From: Candidatus Aceula lacicola
Lineage (GTDB): Bacteria; Omnitrophota; Gorgyraeia; Zapsychrales; Aceulaceae
Direction of reading: 5' to 3'
Assembly (NCBI GenBank): GCA_030765785.1
Contig: JAVCCC010000006.1
Span: 1-41,862 of the forward strand
Length of the DNA stretch: 41,862 bases
Part shown: piece by piece, positions 16,880-23,965 of the stretch
Layout: each line of letters begins with the position of its first letter
Numbering within the stretch: position 1 is the stretch's first letter
Notes under the pieces: generated by a model
What the model was told of the DNA's origin: nothing
Seen by the model: only the letters and a program-made list of their open reading frames with translations
The model's database searches: none
Translations under genes and position numbers: made by a program

Positions 16880-17589
16880 AACGCTCTAAGGCTTCTCAGC
16901 TCTTGCGGCGTTAATCGTCGCCATTTTCCTAATTTCAGCGACCCTAATTTTAAAGGCCCCTGTTCTTCTCGTTTTAAATATCGAACAAAATGTTTCATCT
17001 TCCCAAACATAAGTCGCACTTGTCGCTTTCTTCCTTCATGAATCTTAATAAACAATGTTGTTTGATTAGTAGATATTCTAATATCAAAAATCTTGCAAGT
17101 TGCTGTCTTTTTTCCCTCTAAAACAATACCCTTTTCTAACGAAGAACGGGTCTCTGGTTTTAACTGTCCAATGATTGTCACCTTATAAACTTTATCAATA
17201 TTAAACTTCGGATGAGTTAACTTATAGGCAAGATCACCATCATTAGTAAAAAGCAACAATCCTTCGGTCTCTTTATCCAAGCGCCCAACAGGATTTAAGC
17301 CTTTGGATTCTTTTGGCAAAAGATCAAACACAGTCTTTTCTGCAAAAGGATCTTTTGACGTCGTTGTGTATCCATCTGGTTTGTTTAATAAAATATAATC
17401 ATATTGCTTTGATTTAATCAGCTTCTTATCAACGCATATACTATCTTTTTCTGGATTAATAGGCGTCGATGGCTCAGAAACAATCTGTCCATTCACAGAC
17501 ACCCTTTTAGACTGGATTATATCCATGGCATTTCGCCTTGAACAAACTCCAGAACGTGACAAAAAAACCTGTAGTCGAATATTATTCAC
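16876..17589 (-). CDS. RsuA/RluB-family pseudouridine synthase
   Basis: The enzyme isomerises uridine in rRNA. An N-terminal S4 domain (IRLQVFLSRSGVCSRRNA...VSVNG) is followed by the catalytic domain with GRLDKETEGLLLFTNDG, where the Asp is the nucleophile, and HEGRKRQVRLMF near the end. Length from the chosen GTG (17587-17589) is 237 residues, normal for RluB/RsuA. An ATG at 17610 is an alternative start. Neither has a clear ribosome site. The GTG overlaps the TrmH gene by 8 bp, so coupling is likely. RluB-type is the best guess; RsuA or RluF cannot be excluded. Confidence 0.9.
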   Translation of the reverse strand: MNNIRLQVFLSRSGVCSRRNAMDIIQSKRVSVNGQIVSEPSTPINPEKDSICVDKKLIKSKQYDYILLNKPDGYTTTSKDPFAEKTVFDLLPKESKGLNPVGRLDKETEGLLLFTNDGDLAYKLTHPKFNIDKVYKVTIIGQLKPETRSSLEKGIVLEGKKTATCKIFDIRISTNQTTLFIKIHEGRKRQVRLMFGKMKHFVRYLKREEQGPLKLGSLKLGKWRRLTPQELRSLRAL

Positions 17590-18388
17590 TTCGTTGACGG
17601 ACGGCTTCATAAAGCACAATTGATGTTGCGACAGAAACATTAAGAGAATCGGCTTTTCCTGCCATTGGAATAAAAACAAGATCATCGGCCGCTTGACGCC
17701 AAAAATCATCAAGCCCTTTTTGTTCGCTTCCCACAACAATCGCTATTGGTTTGCCCATATTGATCTGCGTATATTTCTTATCAGCTTCTAAAAATGTTGC
17801 GCAAATATTTATCTTTTTTTCTTTTAAAAATCGAACAGCTTCTTCACCTGTTGCTTTGACAATCGGTATCGAAAAAATAACCCCTGTGCTTGACCGAACA
17901 ACATTCGGGTTATAAATATCAGCTACCTGATCGCACACAATAACGGCTTCAACCCCAGCCCCATCACAAGTTCTTAAAATTGCACCTAAATTCCCTGGCT
18001 TTTCAAGCGATTCAACAATAACTACAAGAGGGTTTTGGGATAATTTTAAATCCGATATCTTACGTTTAGGTTGCTTACATGTAAACACAACGCCTTCGTT
18101 TCTTTTTCCAAAACAAACTTTCTCAAATACTTCATCCTTTACTACAAAGACATTTTCTGCCTTCTTTGTAATTTCCTTAACAAAACTATCTTCTTTATTC
18201 TGATCAAAAAAACTTTTAGAAAAATAAACATCTTGGCATACAACGCCAGCATCAAAAGCTCTTGTTGTTTCTCGCAATCCCTCAGCGATCATTAAACCCG
18301 TCTCATCACGAGCATCTCTTTCTCTAAGCTTGCCAACTTCCTTAATGCGAGGGTTACTAAAACTTGTAATTTCAACTACGGACGGCAT
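17582..18388 (-). CDS. SpoU/TrmH-family RNA 2'-O-methyltransferase
   Basis: This is an AdoMet-dependent ribose methyltransferase, probably acting on rRNA (RlmB/TsnR-like). Of its 268 residues, the N-terminal third is a substrate-binding domain (FSNPRIKEVGKLRERDAR). The knotted SPOUT domain follows with EKPGNLGAILRTCDGAGV (motif 1), IVVGSEQKGL (motif 2) and PMAGKADSLNVSVATSI (motif 3). The ATG at 18388 is preceded by GAGG with 8-nt spacing and overlaps the GH5 gene by 17 bp. A longer frame to 18424 is unlikely. Confidence 0.92.
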   Translation of the reverse strand: MPSVVEITSFSNPRIKEVGKLRERDARDETGLMIAEGLRETTRAFDAGVVCQDVYFSKSFFDQNKEDSFVKEITKKAENVFVVKDEVFEKVCFGKRNEGVVFTCKQPKRKISDLKLSQNPLVVIVESLEKPGNLGAILRTCDGAGVEAVIVCDQVADIYNPNVVRSSTGVIFSIPIVKATGEEAVRFLKEKKINICATFLEADKKYTQINMGKPIAIVVGSEQKGLDDFWRQAADDLVFIPMAGKADSLNVSVATSIVLYEAVRQRSE

Positions 18389-19574
18389 CTTTAAGAACCT
18401 CAACAACTTTTGTATTAGGATCAAAATGCTTTGTATCCCAAGATTGAATTATTTCCTTCTTCGCTTTTTCCCATAAATCTGAATATGTTTCCCAGCCAGT
18501 TTTTGGTCCTTCTCGATGAATCCAAGAATTATTTGGATGATAACTAAACATTCCGTCTGGAAAATGTGCATTCTTAATAGCTTTATACGTCCAATATGTC
18601 CAATGAAATTGATGCTTCTTAAAAAGCCCTAAGACATATTCGAGCCAATCCACTTCTCCGTATTGATTATAACGATAATTAACACCAAACTCTCCGACAA
18701 AAATCGGACAACCTCGTTTCTTAGCAAATTGGGCATATTGTTCGACAATATTTTTAAGCATTGTTTTGTTCCACATCGTTTTCAAAGGCAAGGATAACTT
18801 TGGCGTAAAATTAAAAACAAAATCAATCGGATGGTAAAAATGAACACTTAAAACCAAGTTATCGTCCTTAAAATTATCCAAACATGCAATATCCGTTGCC
18901 CAAAGATTACCCTCAACGAAAAGAATATGATTTTTATCAACAGAACGAATGCTCACGATAACTTTCTTATAAAAACTATTCAATTTTTTTGAGCTTTGAA
19001 TAACGGCTTCGTTTAAAATGTCATAACCAGCTACCATCGGATTATCGGCATATCGTTTTGCCAAAAGTTTCCAAAGAGCACATGTGCGGTCTTGAAAACT
19101 TTTATTATTCCACAGCTCGGCTTTTCCCAAGCTATCGGAATGCCAGTCATGATTTTGACATCCTGGAGCAGCATGCAAATCAAGAATGACATAAATATGA
19201 TATTTTTTTGCCCATGCAATAATCTGATCAATACACTGAAGACCTTTTTTGCTATATTGATAAGGCTTAGTTTCAATTAATCTATAATGAAACGGCAAAC
19301 GAATGCAATTAAACCCAAGTTGAACAATATTTTTAATATCCTTTTCCTGAATAAATATTTTCGTAAACTCCTTCTCAAATGCTTCTAACGATTTCAGGTT
19401 CAATCGTTTCGCAAAATTCTTCTTAAATTTCTGCACTCCCTCATTTGGCGCATGCAAAATATAGCCCTCCATCATAAGCCATCCGCCTAAATTGACACCT
19501 TTTAAAATAATTGGCTTAGAATCTGAGTCTAAAACTTTTGTTTTACATGTTCGTAAAAACTTATGATTTACCAA
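18372..19574 (-). CDS. Glycoside hydrolase family 5, apparently cytosolic
   Basis: The 400-residue protein carries the GH5 landmarks: GVNLGGWL (26-33), IRLPFHYRL (91-99), VILDLHAAPG (129-138), DILNEA with acid/base E189, HFYHP (245-249), and VGEFGVN with nucleophile E295. W326 and W328 (HWTYWTYK) would line the sugar site. The pattern resembles exo-1,3-glucanase/cellulase branches. No signal peptide is seen, so the enzyme probably acts on an internal sugar polymer or on imported oligosaccharides. Translation starts at TTG (19572-19574), supported by GGAGG 5 nt upstream, which lies inside the end of the hydrolase gene. Confidence 0.9.
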   Translation of the reverse strand: MVNHKFLRTCKTKVLDSDSKPIILKGVNLGGWLMMEGYILHAPNEGVQKFKKNFAKRLNLKSLEAFEKEFTKIFIQEKDIKNIVQLGFNCIRLPFHYRLIETKPYQYSKKGLQCIDQIIAWAKKYHIYVILDLHAAPGCQNHDWHSDSLGKAELWNNKSFQDRTCALWKLLAKRYADNPMVAGYDILNEAVIQSSKKLNSFYKKVIVSIRSVDKNHILFVEGNLWATDIACLDNFKDDNLVLSVHFYHPIDFVFNFTPKLSLPLKTMWNKTMLKNIVEQYAQFAKKRGCPIFVGEFGVNYRYNQYGEVDWLEYVLGLFKKHQFHWTYWTYKAIKNAHFPDGMFSYHPNNSWIHREGPKTGWETYSDLWEKAKKEIIQSWDTKHFDPNTKVVEVLKDAVRS

Positions 19575-20374
19575 ATCATCCTCCGTTCTCGTAAGAAATT
19601 CTTGATGCCATTATCATACGCCCCTTTAGACTCTCTGTATCCGTCATTATGACTACCCTGTATTTCTAAAAAAACTTTTGGCTCCTGCGCCGCATCAAAA
19701 AGCTTTTTTCCAAGACTTATCGGAACAATTTCATCATCAAAACTATGAATAAATAACTTTGGAATATTGATTGTCTTAATTTTATTTAAAGAATCCATCT
19801 TTGTCGATAACAAAAACCCTGGAATATGCGGATAAACAAGATTAGCCATGTCACCAACCCGAGGAAAAGCCGAATCAACAACTAAAACAGCAAGTTCGCG
19901 ATTTTGCGCTAAATCAACGACAACTGCTCCTCCTAAAGATTCTCCATAGCCGATAATTCTTCCATCCTGAACATCCTCGCGAGTCATAAGGTAATCGTAA
20001 GCAGCCTGGGCATCTCGATAAAGACCTTTTTCGCTTGGGACCCCTTCGCTTTGTCCATATCCACGATAATCAATAATAAAAACATTTAGCCCCATATTGT
20101 AAAACATCAAAAGTTTTTCCAGTCGATGACTTACATTTCCAGCGTTCCCATGAAAAAACAAAACCGTTGCTCTTGCCTTCTTATTCTTTAAAAACCATCC
20201 ATTTAAGACAATCCCATCCTTTGTTGTAAAATAGATATCTTGACCGCTAGGAAAAAAACGATGAGGCTGCATCACAAGCTCTTTGTCTGGAAAGAAAATG
20301 CTCTGCTTTTCAATATAGCGAACGAATAAGATAAAAATAAAAGAAATAATTAAAACAATAATAAACAATCTCAT
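19568..20374 (-). CDS. Membrane-anchored alpha/beta hydrolase, Bem46/ABHD13-like
   Basis: Residues 2-18 are a hydrophobic N-terminal anchor. The hydrolase core follows: FFHGNAGN (73-80, oxyanion region), DYRGYGQSEG (102-111), nucleophile S146 in GYGESLGG, acid D214 in SFDDEIVP, and H242 in GSHNDGY. This complete triad and the HGNAGN motif fit the Bem46/ABHD13 branch of serine hydrolases; the substrate is unknown. The ATG overlaps the receiver-protein stop (ATGA) and the 3' end overlaps the GH5 TTG, so translation of all three is linked. Confidence 0.9.
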   Translation of the reverse strand: MRLFIIVLIISFIFILFVRYIEKQSIFFPDKELVMQPHRFFPSGQDIYFTTKDGIVLNGWFLKNKKARATVLFFHGNAGNVSHRLEKLLMFYNMGLNVFIIDYRGYGQSEGVPSEKGLYRDAQAAYDYLMTREDVQDGRIIGYGESLGGAVVVDLAQNRELAVLVVDSAFPRVGDMANLVYPHIPGFLLSTKMDSLNKIKTINIPKLFIHSFDDEIVPISLGKKLFDAAQEPKVFLEIQGSHNDGYRESKGAYDNGIKNFLRERRMIW

Positions 20375-20781
20375 ATAATTTTGTTATCCTTGCTATTTTT
20401 CTGATCAATGGCCTCTCTCATCATTCGCAAAGCTTTTAAAACAGTCTCCATCGTACATGGCTTTGTAATATAATGATCCGCTTCAAGAGAAAATCCTTTT
20501 TTCACATCACCGAGCTCTCCTAAAGCAGAAATGATAATCACAGGTTGCCATTTATGGGGTAACGGATCTTCGCGAAGCTTTTTTAAAATAGTAAAACCAT
20601 GCATATCAGGCATAATCAAATCAAGTAAAATAATGTCTGGGTTCTCTTTTTTTATTTTATCCCAAGCCTCCTGACCATTTAAAGCCTTAACAACACGATA
20701 GCCTTCTCGCTCAACAGATCTTGCCATCACATTAAGAGTATCAGATTCATCATCTGCCATTAAAACTTTTATATCTTGCAT
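20371..20781 (-). CDS. Single-domain response regulator (CheY-like receiver)
   Basis: The 136-residue protein is only a receiver domain with a short charged tail. Acidic pocket D10/D11, phospho-acceptor D54 (ILLDLIMPD), S85 and K107 (ITKP) are all present, so it should be phosphorylatable. There is no DNA-binding output domain and no kinase nearby. It heads a nine-gene operon (GAGGAGAG before the ATG) right after a terminator. Confidence 0.93.
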   Translation of the reverse strand: MQDIKVLMADDESDTLNVMARSVEREGYRVVKALNGQEAWDKIKKENPDIILLDLIMPDMHGFTILKKLREDPLPHKWQPVIIISALGELGDVKKGFSLEADHYITKPCTMETVLKALRMMREAIDQKNSKDNKII

Positions 20782-20800
20782 TCTCTCCTCTTATACTAAA

Positions 20801-20833
20801 CAAGGCAACCTTATCTTTTTAGAGGTTGCCTTG
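20801..20833 (-). terminator. Intrinsic terminator after the dCMP deaminase gene
   Basis: Ten-bp arms CAAGGCAACC (20801-20810) and GGTTGCCTTG (20824-20833) form a perfect hairpin with a 13-nt loop. On the minus strand a T-rich stretch (TTGTTTAG) overlaps the stem base and follows it. It separates the deaminase gene from the receiver-led operon. Confidence 0.7.
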
Positions 20834-20871
20834 CATCAAATTAAAGCATATTAAGCAAAAATCGATTAAAA

Positions 20872-21348
20872 TTATTTCCTCGCTGAAGAATAACTGTCTA
20901 AATCATACCTAATTTCATTTGATGGCTTAGCAAGCTTATCAATAGTTATGTTTGCTTTTCTAAGAAATTGAACTGCCAGCGTGTCATGAAAATCTGAAAA
21001 CACAACAACCCTTTTAATACCAGAGGCAATAAGTGCTTTAGCGCAAGTTGTACAAGGCATATTTGTGACATAAACCGTCGATCCATCCACAGGATGACCT
21101 TTTTTAGCGGCTTGCATCAACGCGTTCATCTCCGCATGGTTTGTTCGAATGCAATGATTATCGACAACCCAGCAGCCCACGTCCTCACAGTGATCATCGC
21201 CAGGAATTGATCCATTGTACCCAGTGGCAATAACATTTTTATCTCTCACCAGAACGCACCCACAATGCATACGCGGACATGTCGCCCTTTCAGAGGCCAA
21301 CATAGCTAGTTTCAAGAAATATTCATCCCAAGATGGTCTTTGTTCCAT
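20872..21348 (-). CDS. dCMP/cytidine deaminase family protein
   Basis: The 158-residue enzyme probably converts dCMP to dUMP for thymidylate synthesis. The catalytic zinc site is H71-A-E73 and P98-C-T-T-C102. Extra Cys residues (C24, C29, C31, C54, C59, C66) match the second structural zinc of the T4/ComEB dCMP deaminase type. RPSWDEYFLKLAMLAS at the start and TGYNGSIPG are also typical. The ATG follows GGGGG with a short A-rich spacer. It is apparently a single-gene unit, ended by the hairpin at 20801-20833. Confidence 0.93.
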   Translation of the reverse strand: MEQRPSWDEYFLKLAMLASERATCPRMHCGCVLVRDKNVIATGYNGSIPGDDHCEDVGCWVVDNHCIRTNHAEMNALMQAAKKGHPVDGSTVYVTNMPCTTCAKALIASGIKRVVVFSDFHDTLAVQFLRKANITIDKLAKPSNEIRYDLDSYSSARK

Positions 21349-21434
21349 TTTTCCCCCTACTAATATGTATATAAATATGTAATAAGCATTACCATATTAT
21401 CAAATACAAAAAAGTTTGCAAGTCTATTCATCCA

Positions 21435-22619
21435 TCATACCTTTGAGATCAAATCAAGATAGGATACAACCCTCTCAAGCCCTTCTTGAAATATTTTCGG
21501 GTCTGTCAGAAGGCTAACAATCATATAAGGTTCATCTTCAAAATCAAAAAAATAGCCTGGATGAACAAAAACCTGTTTTTCTTTTAAAAGATTATAAACA
21601 AAGCTCTCTTCTTGGACATCCTTTAAAACTTTAATAACGCCATACCATCCGCCATCGGCTTTAAGTATTTGACATAGCTGACTTTTATCTGAAAAGATAT
21701 TCTTAAGAATATCTTTATTGCGCTCTAACCGAACTTTGATTTCTTTTTGTATATCTTTTTTAAAATCAAACCACTGCGCCAATGCATTCTGAGAAGGCGT
21801 TGAAACCGAAAGATACGTATCGGCAATCACCTCTAAACGATTCAAGGCCTCTTTCACTGTGGCTTCGGGCCCAGATGTTAAAATCCAAGATAATTTCATC
21901 TGAGGCAAACCTAACGCCTTTGATAACCCTCCTAAAACAAAAGTTAAAACCTCTTTATTTGAAGACACACTGCGCAAAGTGCTTTTTTTTTCTTCAAAAC
22001 CATAATCCGAGAAGACTTCATCGCAAATAAGAGAAAGATTATGTTTTTTGCATGTCCGATTAATCGCTTCTAATTCAAAAGGTCTTACAAAAGAGCCTGT
22101 CGGATTGTTAGGATTAACCAAAACAATGACTTTCGTGCTCTTTTTAACTAGACCTTCCAAAATATCACAGTCTATTTTCCACTCTTTATCATAAACAAAA
22201 GGATAAAAATCAATCTCAACATCATTTAGATTTGCCAAAAACTCAAACAAAGGATAACTTGGCCTAGGCAACAAAATATGTTCGCCTGGATTTAACAACA
22301 AACGGAATAAGAATGAATACGCTTCACTCGTGCTTGATGTCAAAACCACATGATTAAAATCTATAAATAGTCCTGATTTCTGATAATCAGATGCAACGGC
22401 TTTACGTGCGCTTAAAGCGCCAAACGATATCGGATCATAAGAAATATTTTTATCATTACAAAGTGCCTGCAAAATTTGCTCTTCGGGATAATGAATATTA
22501 CTTTTCGTGGGATTGGATACTGTTAAATCAAAAACTTCACAGTTTTTATTCTTAAAATCCTCAAGCAGGCAGGTGAGGGGATTCTTTTCTAAGGGCCAAT
22601 TGGTTCTTCTGGAAAACAT
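21435..22619 (-). CDS. PLP-dependent class I/II aminotransferase
   Basis: The 394-residue enzyme (from ATG at 22619) shows the fold-type I layout: YDPISFGALSARKAVA near the start, PRPSYPLFEFLA, VNPNNPTGS (Asn contacting PLP), CDEVFSDYGF (Asp pairing with the PLP nitrogen), and GGLSKALGLPQMKLSW with the Schiff-base Lys in SKALG. The C-terminus has ADGGWYGVIKV and the substrate-carboxylate region. Substrate cannot be told; alanine- or aspartate-type aminotransferases are nearest. It begins 5 bp after the coiled-coil gene stop and has no obvious ribosome site, so coupling is likely. A TTG at 22637 is an alternative start. Confidence 0.9.
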   Translation of the reverse strand: MFSRRTNWPLEKNPLTCLLEDFKNKNCEVFDLTVSNPTKSNIHYPEEQILQALCNDKNISYDPISFGALSARKAVASDYQKSGLFIDFNHVVLTSSTSEAYSFLFRLLLNPGEHILLPRPSYPLFEFLANLNDVEIDFYPFVYDKEWKIDCDILEGLVKKSTKVIVLVNPNNPTGSFVRPFELEAINRTCKKHNLSLICDEVFSDYGFEEKKSTLRSVSSNKEVLTFVLGGLSKALGLPQMKLSWILTSGPEATVKEALNRLEVIADTYLSVSTPSQNALAQWFDFKKDIQKEIKVRLERNKDILKNIFSDKSQLCQILKADGGWYGVIKVLKDVQEESFVYNLLKEKQVFVHPGYFFDFEDEPYMIVSLLTDPKIFQEGLERVVSYLDLISKV

Positions 22620-22624
22620 AAATG

Positions 22625-23323
22625 TTATCGACGCCAATCTTCTTGAAGCTTTTGAATCTCTTTTTCTTTTTCATTAAGAGCTTTTTCTAGTTTTAGAAAT
22701 TCAGATTTTGCAATCCATTGATTTTCTTCAATTTCTTTTTTCTTGAGCAATTGTTTGTTTGCTTTTTTAAGCTCAGCCGTCTCTTCTTTTTGTGCTTTAA
22801 GCTGAAACTCTAGCTCGGTGACTCTCAGAAGCAAATCTTTTCTTTCTTTATTAATTGCTCCCATATCTTTTTTTAGATCTCTCGTCTCGCGCTCAGTCCC
22901 AAGCCTTAGCGAATACTCTTTCTCGCGCTCAGTTTCAGCACGAGTGATTTCCATCTTTAATTCACGCATCTCTTTGGTACGCTGACCCAAAGACGCTTCT
23001 TGTTCAGAAAACCATTTCTTTTCTCTTTTTAGCTTTTCTTCAAACTTTAATGCCGCTTGCTTTTCTTCCTTAAGTCGACCCGATGCTTTCCTTTGCTCAA
23101 TCTTCAAAGAATTGATTTCTTGATTTAATTTTTCAATATGTTTTTTCAACTTAAAAGCAGCTTCCTGCCACTTTCTTTCATCTAGAGAAATCTGGTCTTC
23201 AAGTGTTTTTTTCTTCTTTTTCTTCTTTCTTTTTTCTTCAAAAGGAAAAAAGAATACAACAACAAAAAAGACAACTAAAACAAAAGCACTCAGTAAAATA
23301 ATTAAATTCTTTGTTGGAATCAT
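22625..23323 (-). CDS. Single-pass membrane protein with long coiled coil
   Basis: The 232-residue protein has one membrane helix (about 7-28, IILLSAFVLVVFFVVVFFFPF), a Lys-rich cytosolic anchor (KRKKKKKKK) and then an almost continuous Glu/Lys/Leu coiled coil to the end. By the positive-inside rule the coiled coil is cytosolic. No domain is recognisable; such proteins can be scaffolds or merely low-complexity. It shares a transcript with the aminotransferase gene downstream. GAGAG precedes the ATG. Confidence 0.7.
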   Translation of the reverse strand: MIPTKNLIILLSAFVLVVFFVVVFFFPFEEKRKKKKKKKTLEDQISLDERKWQEAAFKLKKHIEKLNQEINSLKIEQRKASGRLKEEKQAALKFEEKLKREKKWFSEQEASLGQRTKEMRELKMEITRAETEREKEYSLRLGTERETRDLKKDMGAINKERKDLLLRVTELEFQLKAQKEETAELKKANKQLLKKKEIEENQWIAKSEFLKLEKALNEKEKEIQKLQEDWRR

Positions 23324-23445
23324 ATTTGTTCTCTCGTAAATTTAAACATATCTTTATTATACTTCAAGAATATTGAAATAAAATCGAAAATGTCGCTTCT
23401 TTTAATCCAAATTTTACCAATGAAAAGATTAGGCTTAATTAAAAA

Positions 23446-23474
23446 CCCCGCCAGAGGAACCTCCCCTGGCGGGG
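23446..23474 (-). terminator. Strong intrinsic terminator
   Basis: A 9-bp GC-rich stem, CTGGCGGGG read on the plus strand at 23466-23474 pairing with CCCCGCCAG at 23446-23454, is followed on the minus strand by TTTTTAATT. This is a classic rho-independent terminator for the transporter and small-protein unit at 23603-26077. The surrounding 23324-23602 gap also holds a 16-bp perfect palindrome (23573-23588) next to the upstream gene's stop, followed by a T-run, and nothing else recognisable. Confidence 0.9.
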
Positions 23475-23602
23475 CTAGCAAAAAAATACCGAACTACAAC
23501 TACAAAGAACAATTACGACTACATAAAATATAGCATAAAAACAACAAAAAAGAAGGCTCAAAACAATCAAAAAAGAAAACGTTTTCTTACTCTTAAAACT
23601 TA

Positions 23603-23893
23603 TTATTTCTGTATCAAAATTTCTTCTTGAGTCAACACCCCATCTTGTGTAATTTCTCGTGTCGCTGACTGCAAAAGCGTCATAGCAGAAATAAGTCGCT
23701 TAGATAAAATCTGAGCATTCTGTTCTCGTATCGATATGCCTTCTTTTAATGCATTAATATATGTTTTTTGTGAAACTAGCGACGATTGCTGCCCATAAAT
23801 TAAAAGCCCTAAAAAAATAATCAAAACAAGTTGAACCAAAACAATAACTTGCCATAGGTTAAGTTTTTTGTTTATCTCTAACTCTTTCATCAT
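23603..23893 (-). CDS. Small single-pass membrane protein
   Basis: The 96-residue product has a short charged start, one membrane helix (about 14-34, LWQVIVLVQLVLIIFLGLLIYG) and a soluble helical tail ending in a TQEEILIQK-like segment. No family recognised. GGGGG lies just before two consecutive ATGs (23893, 23890); the second has the better spacing. It lies 72 bp downstream of the SLC12-like transporter on the same strand and is followed by a strong terminator, so it could be an accessory subunit, but that is speculation. Confidence 0.7.
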   Translation of the reverse strand: MMKELEINKKLNLWQVIVLVQLVLIIFLGLLIYGQQSSLVSQKTYINALKEGISIREQNAQILSKRLISAMTLLQSATREITQDGVLTQEEILIQK

Positions 23894-23965
23894 GCCCCCT
23901 TCAAGTAAATGATTAAGAAATTTATTCTATTATACTGTATTTAAAAAGAATGCATAGACCTTTTA

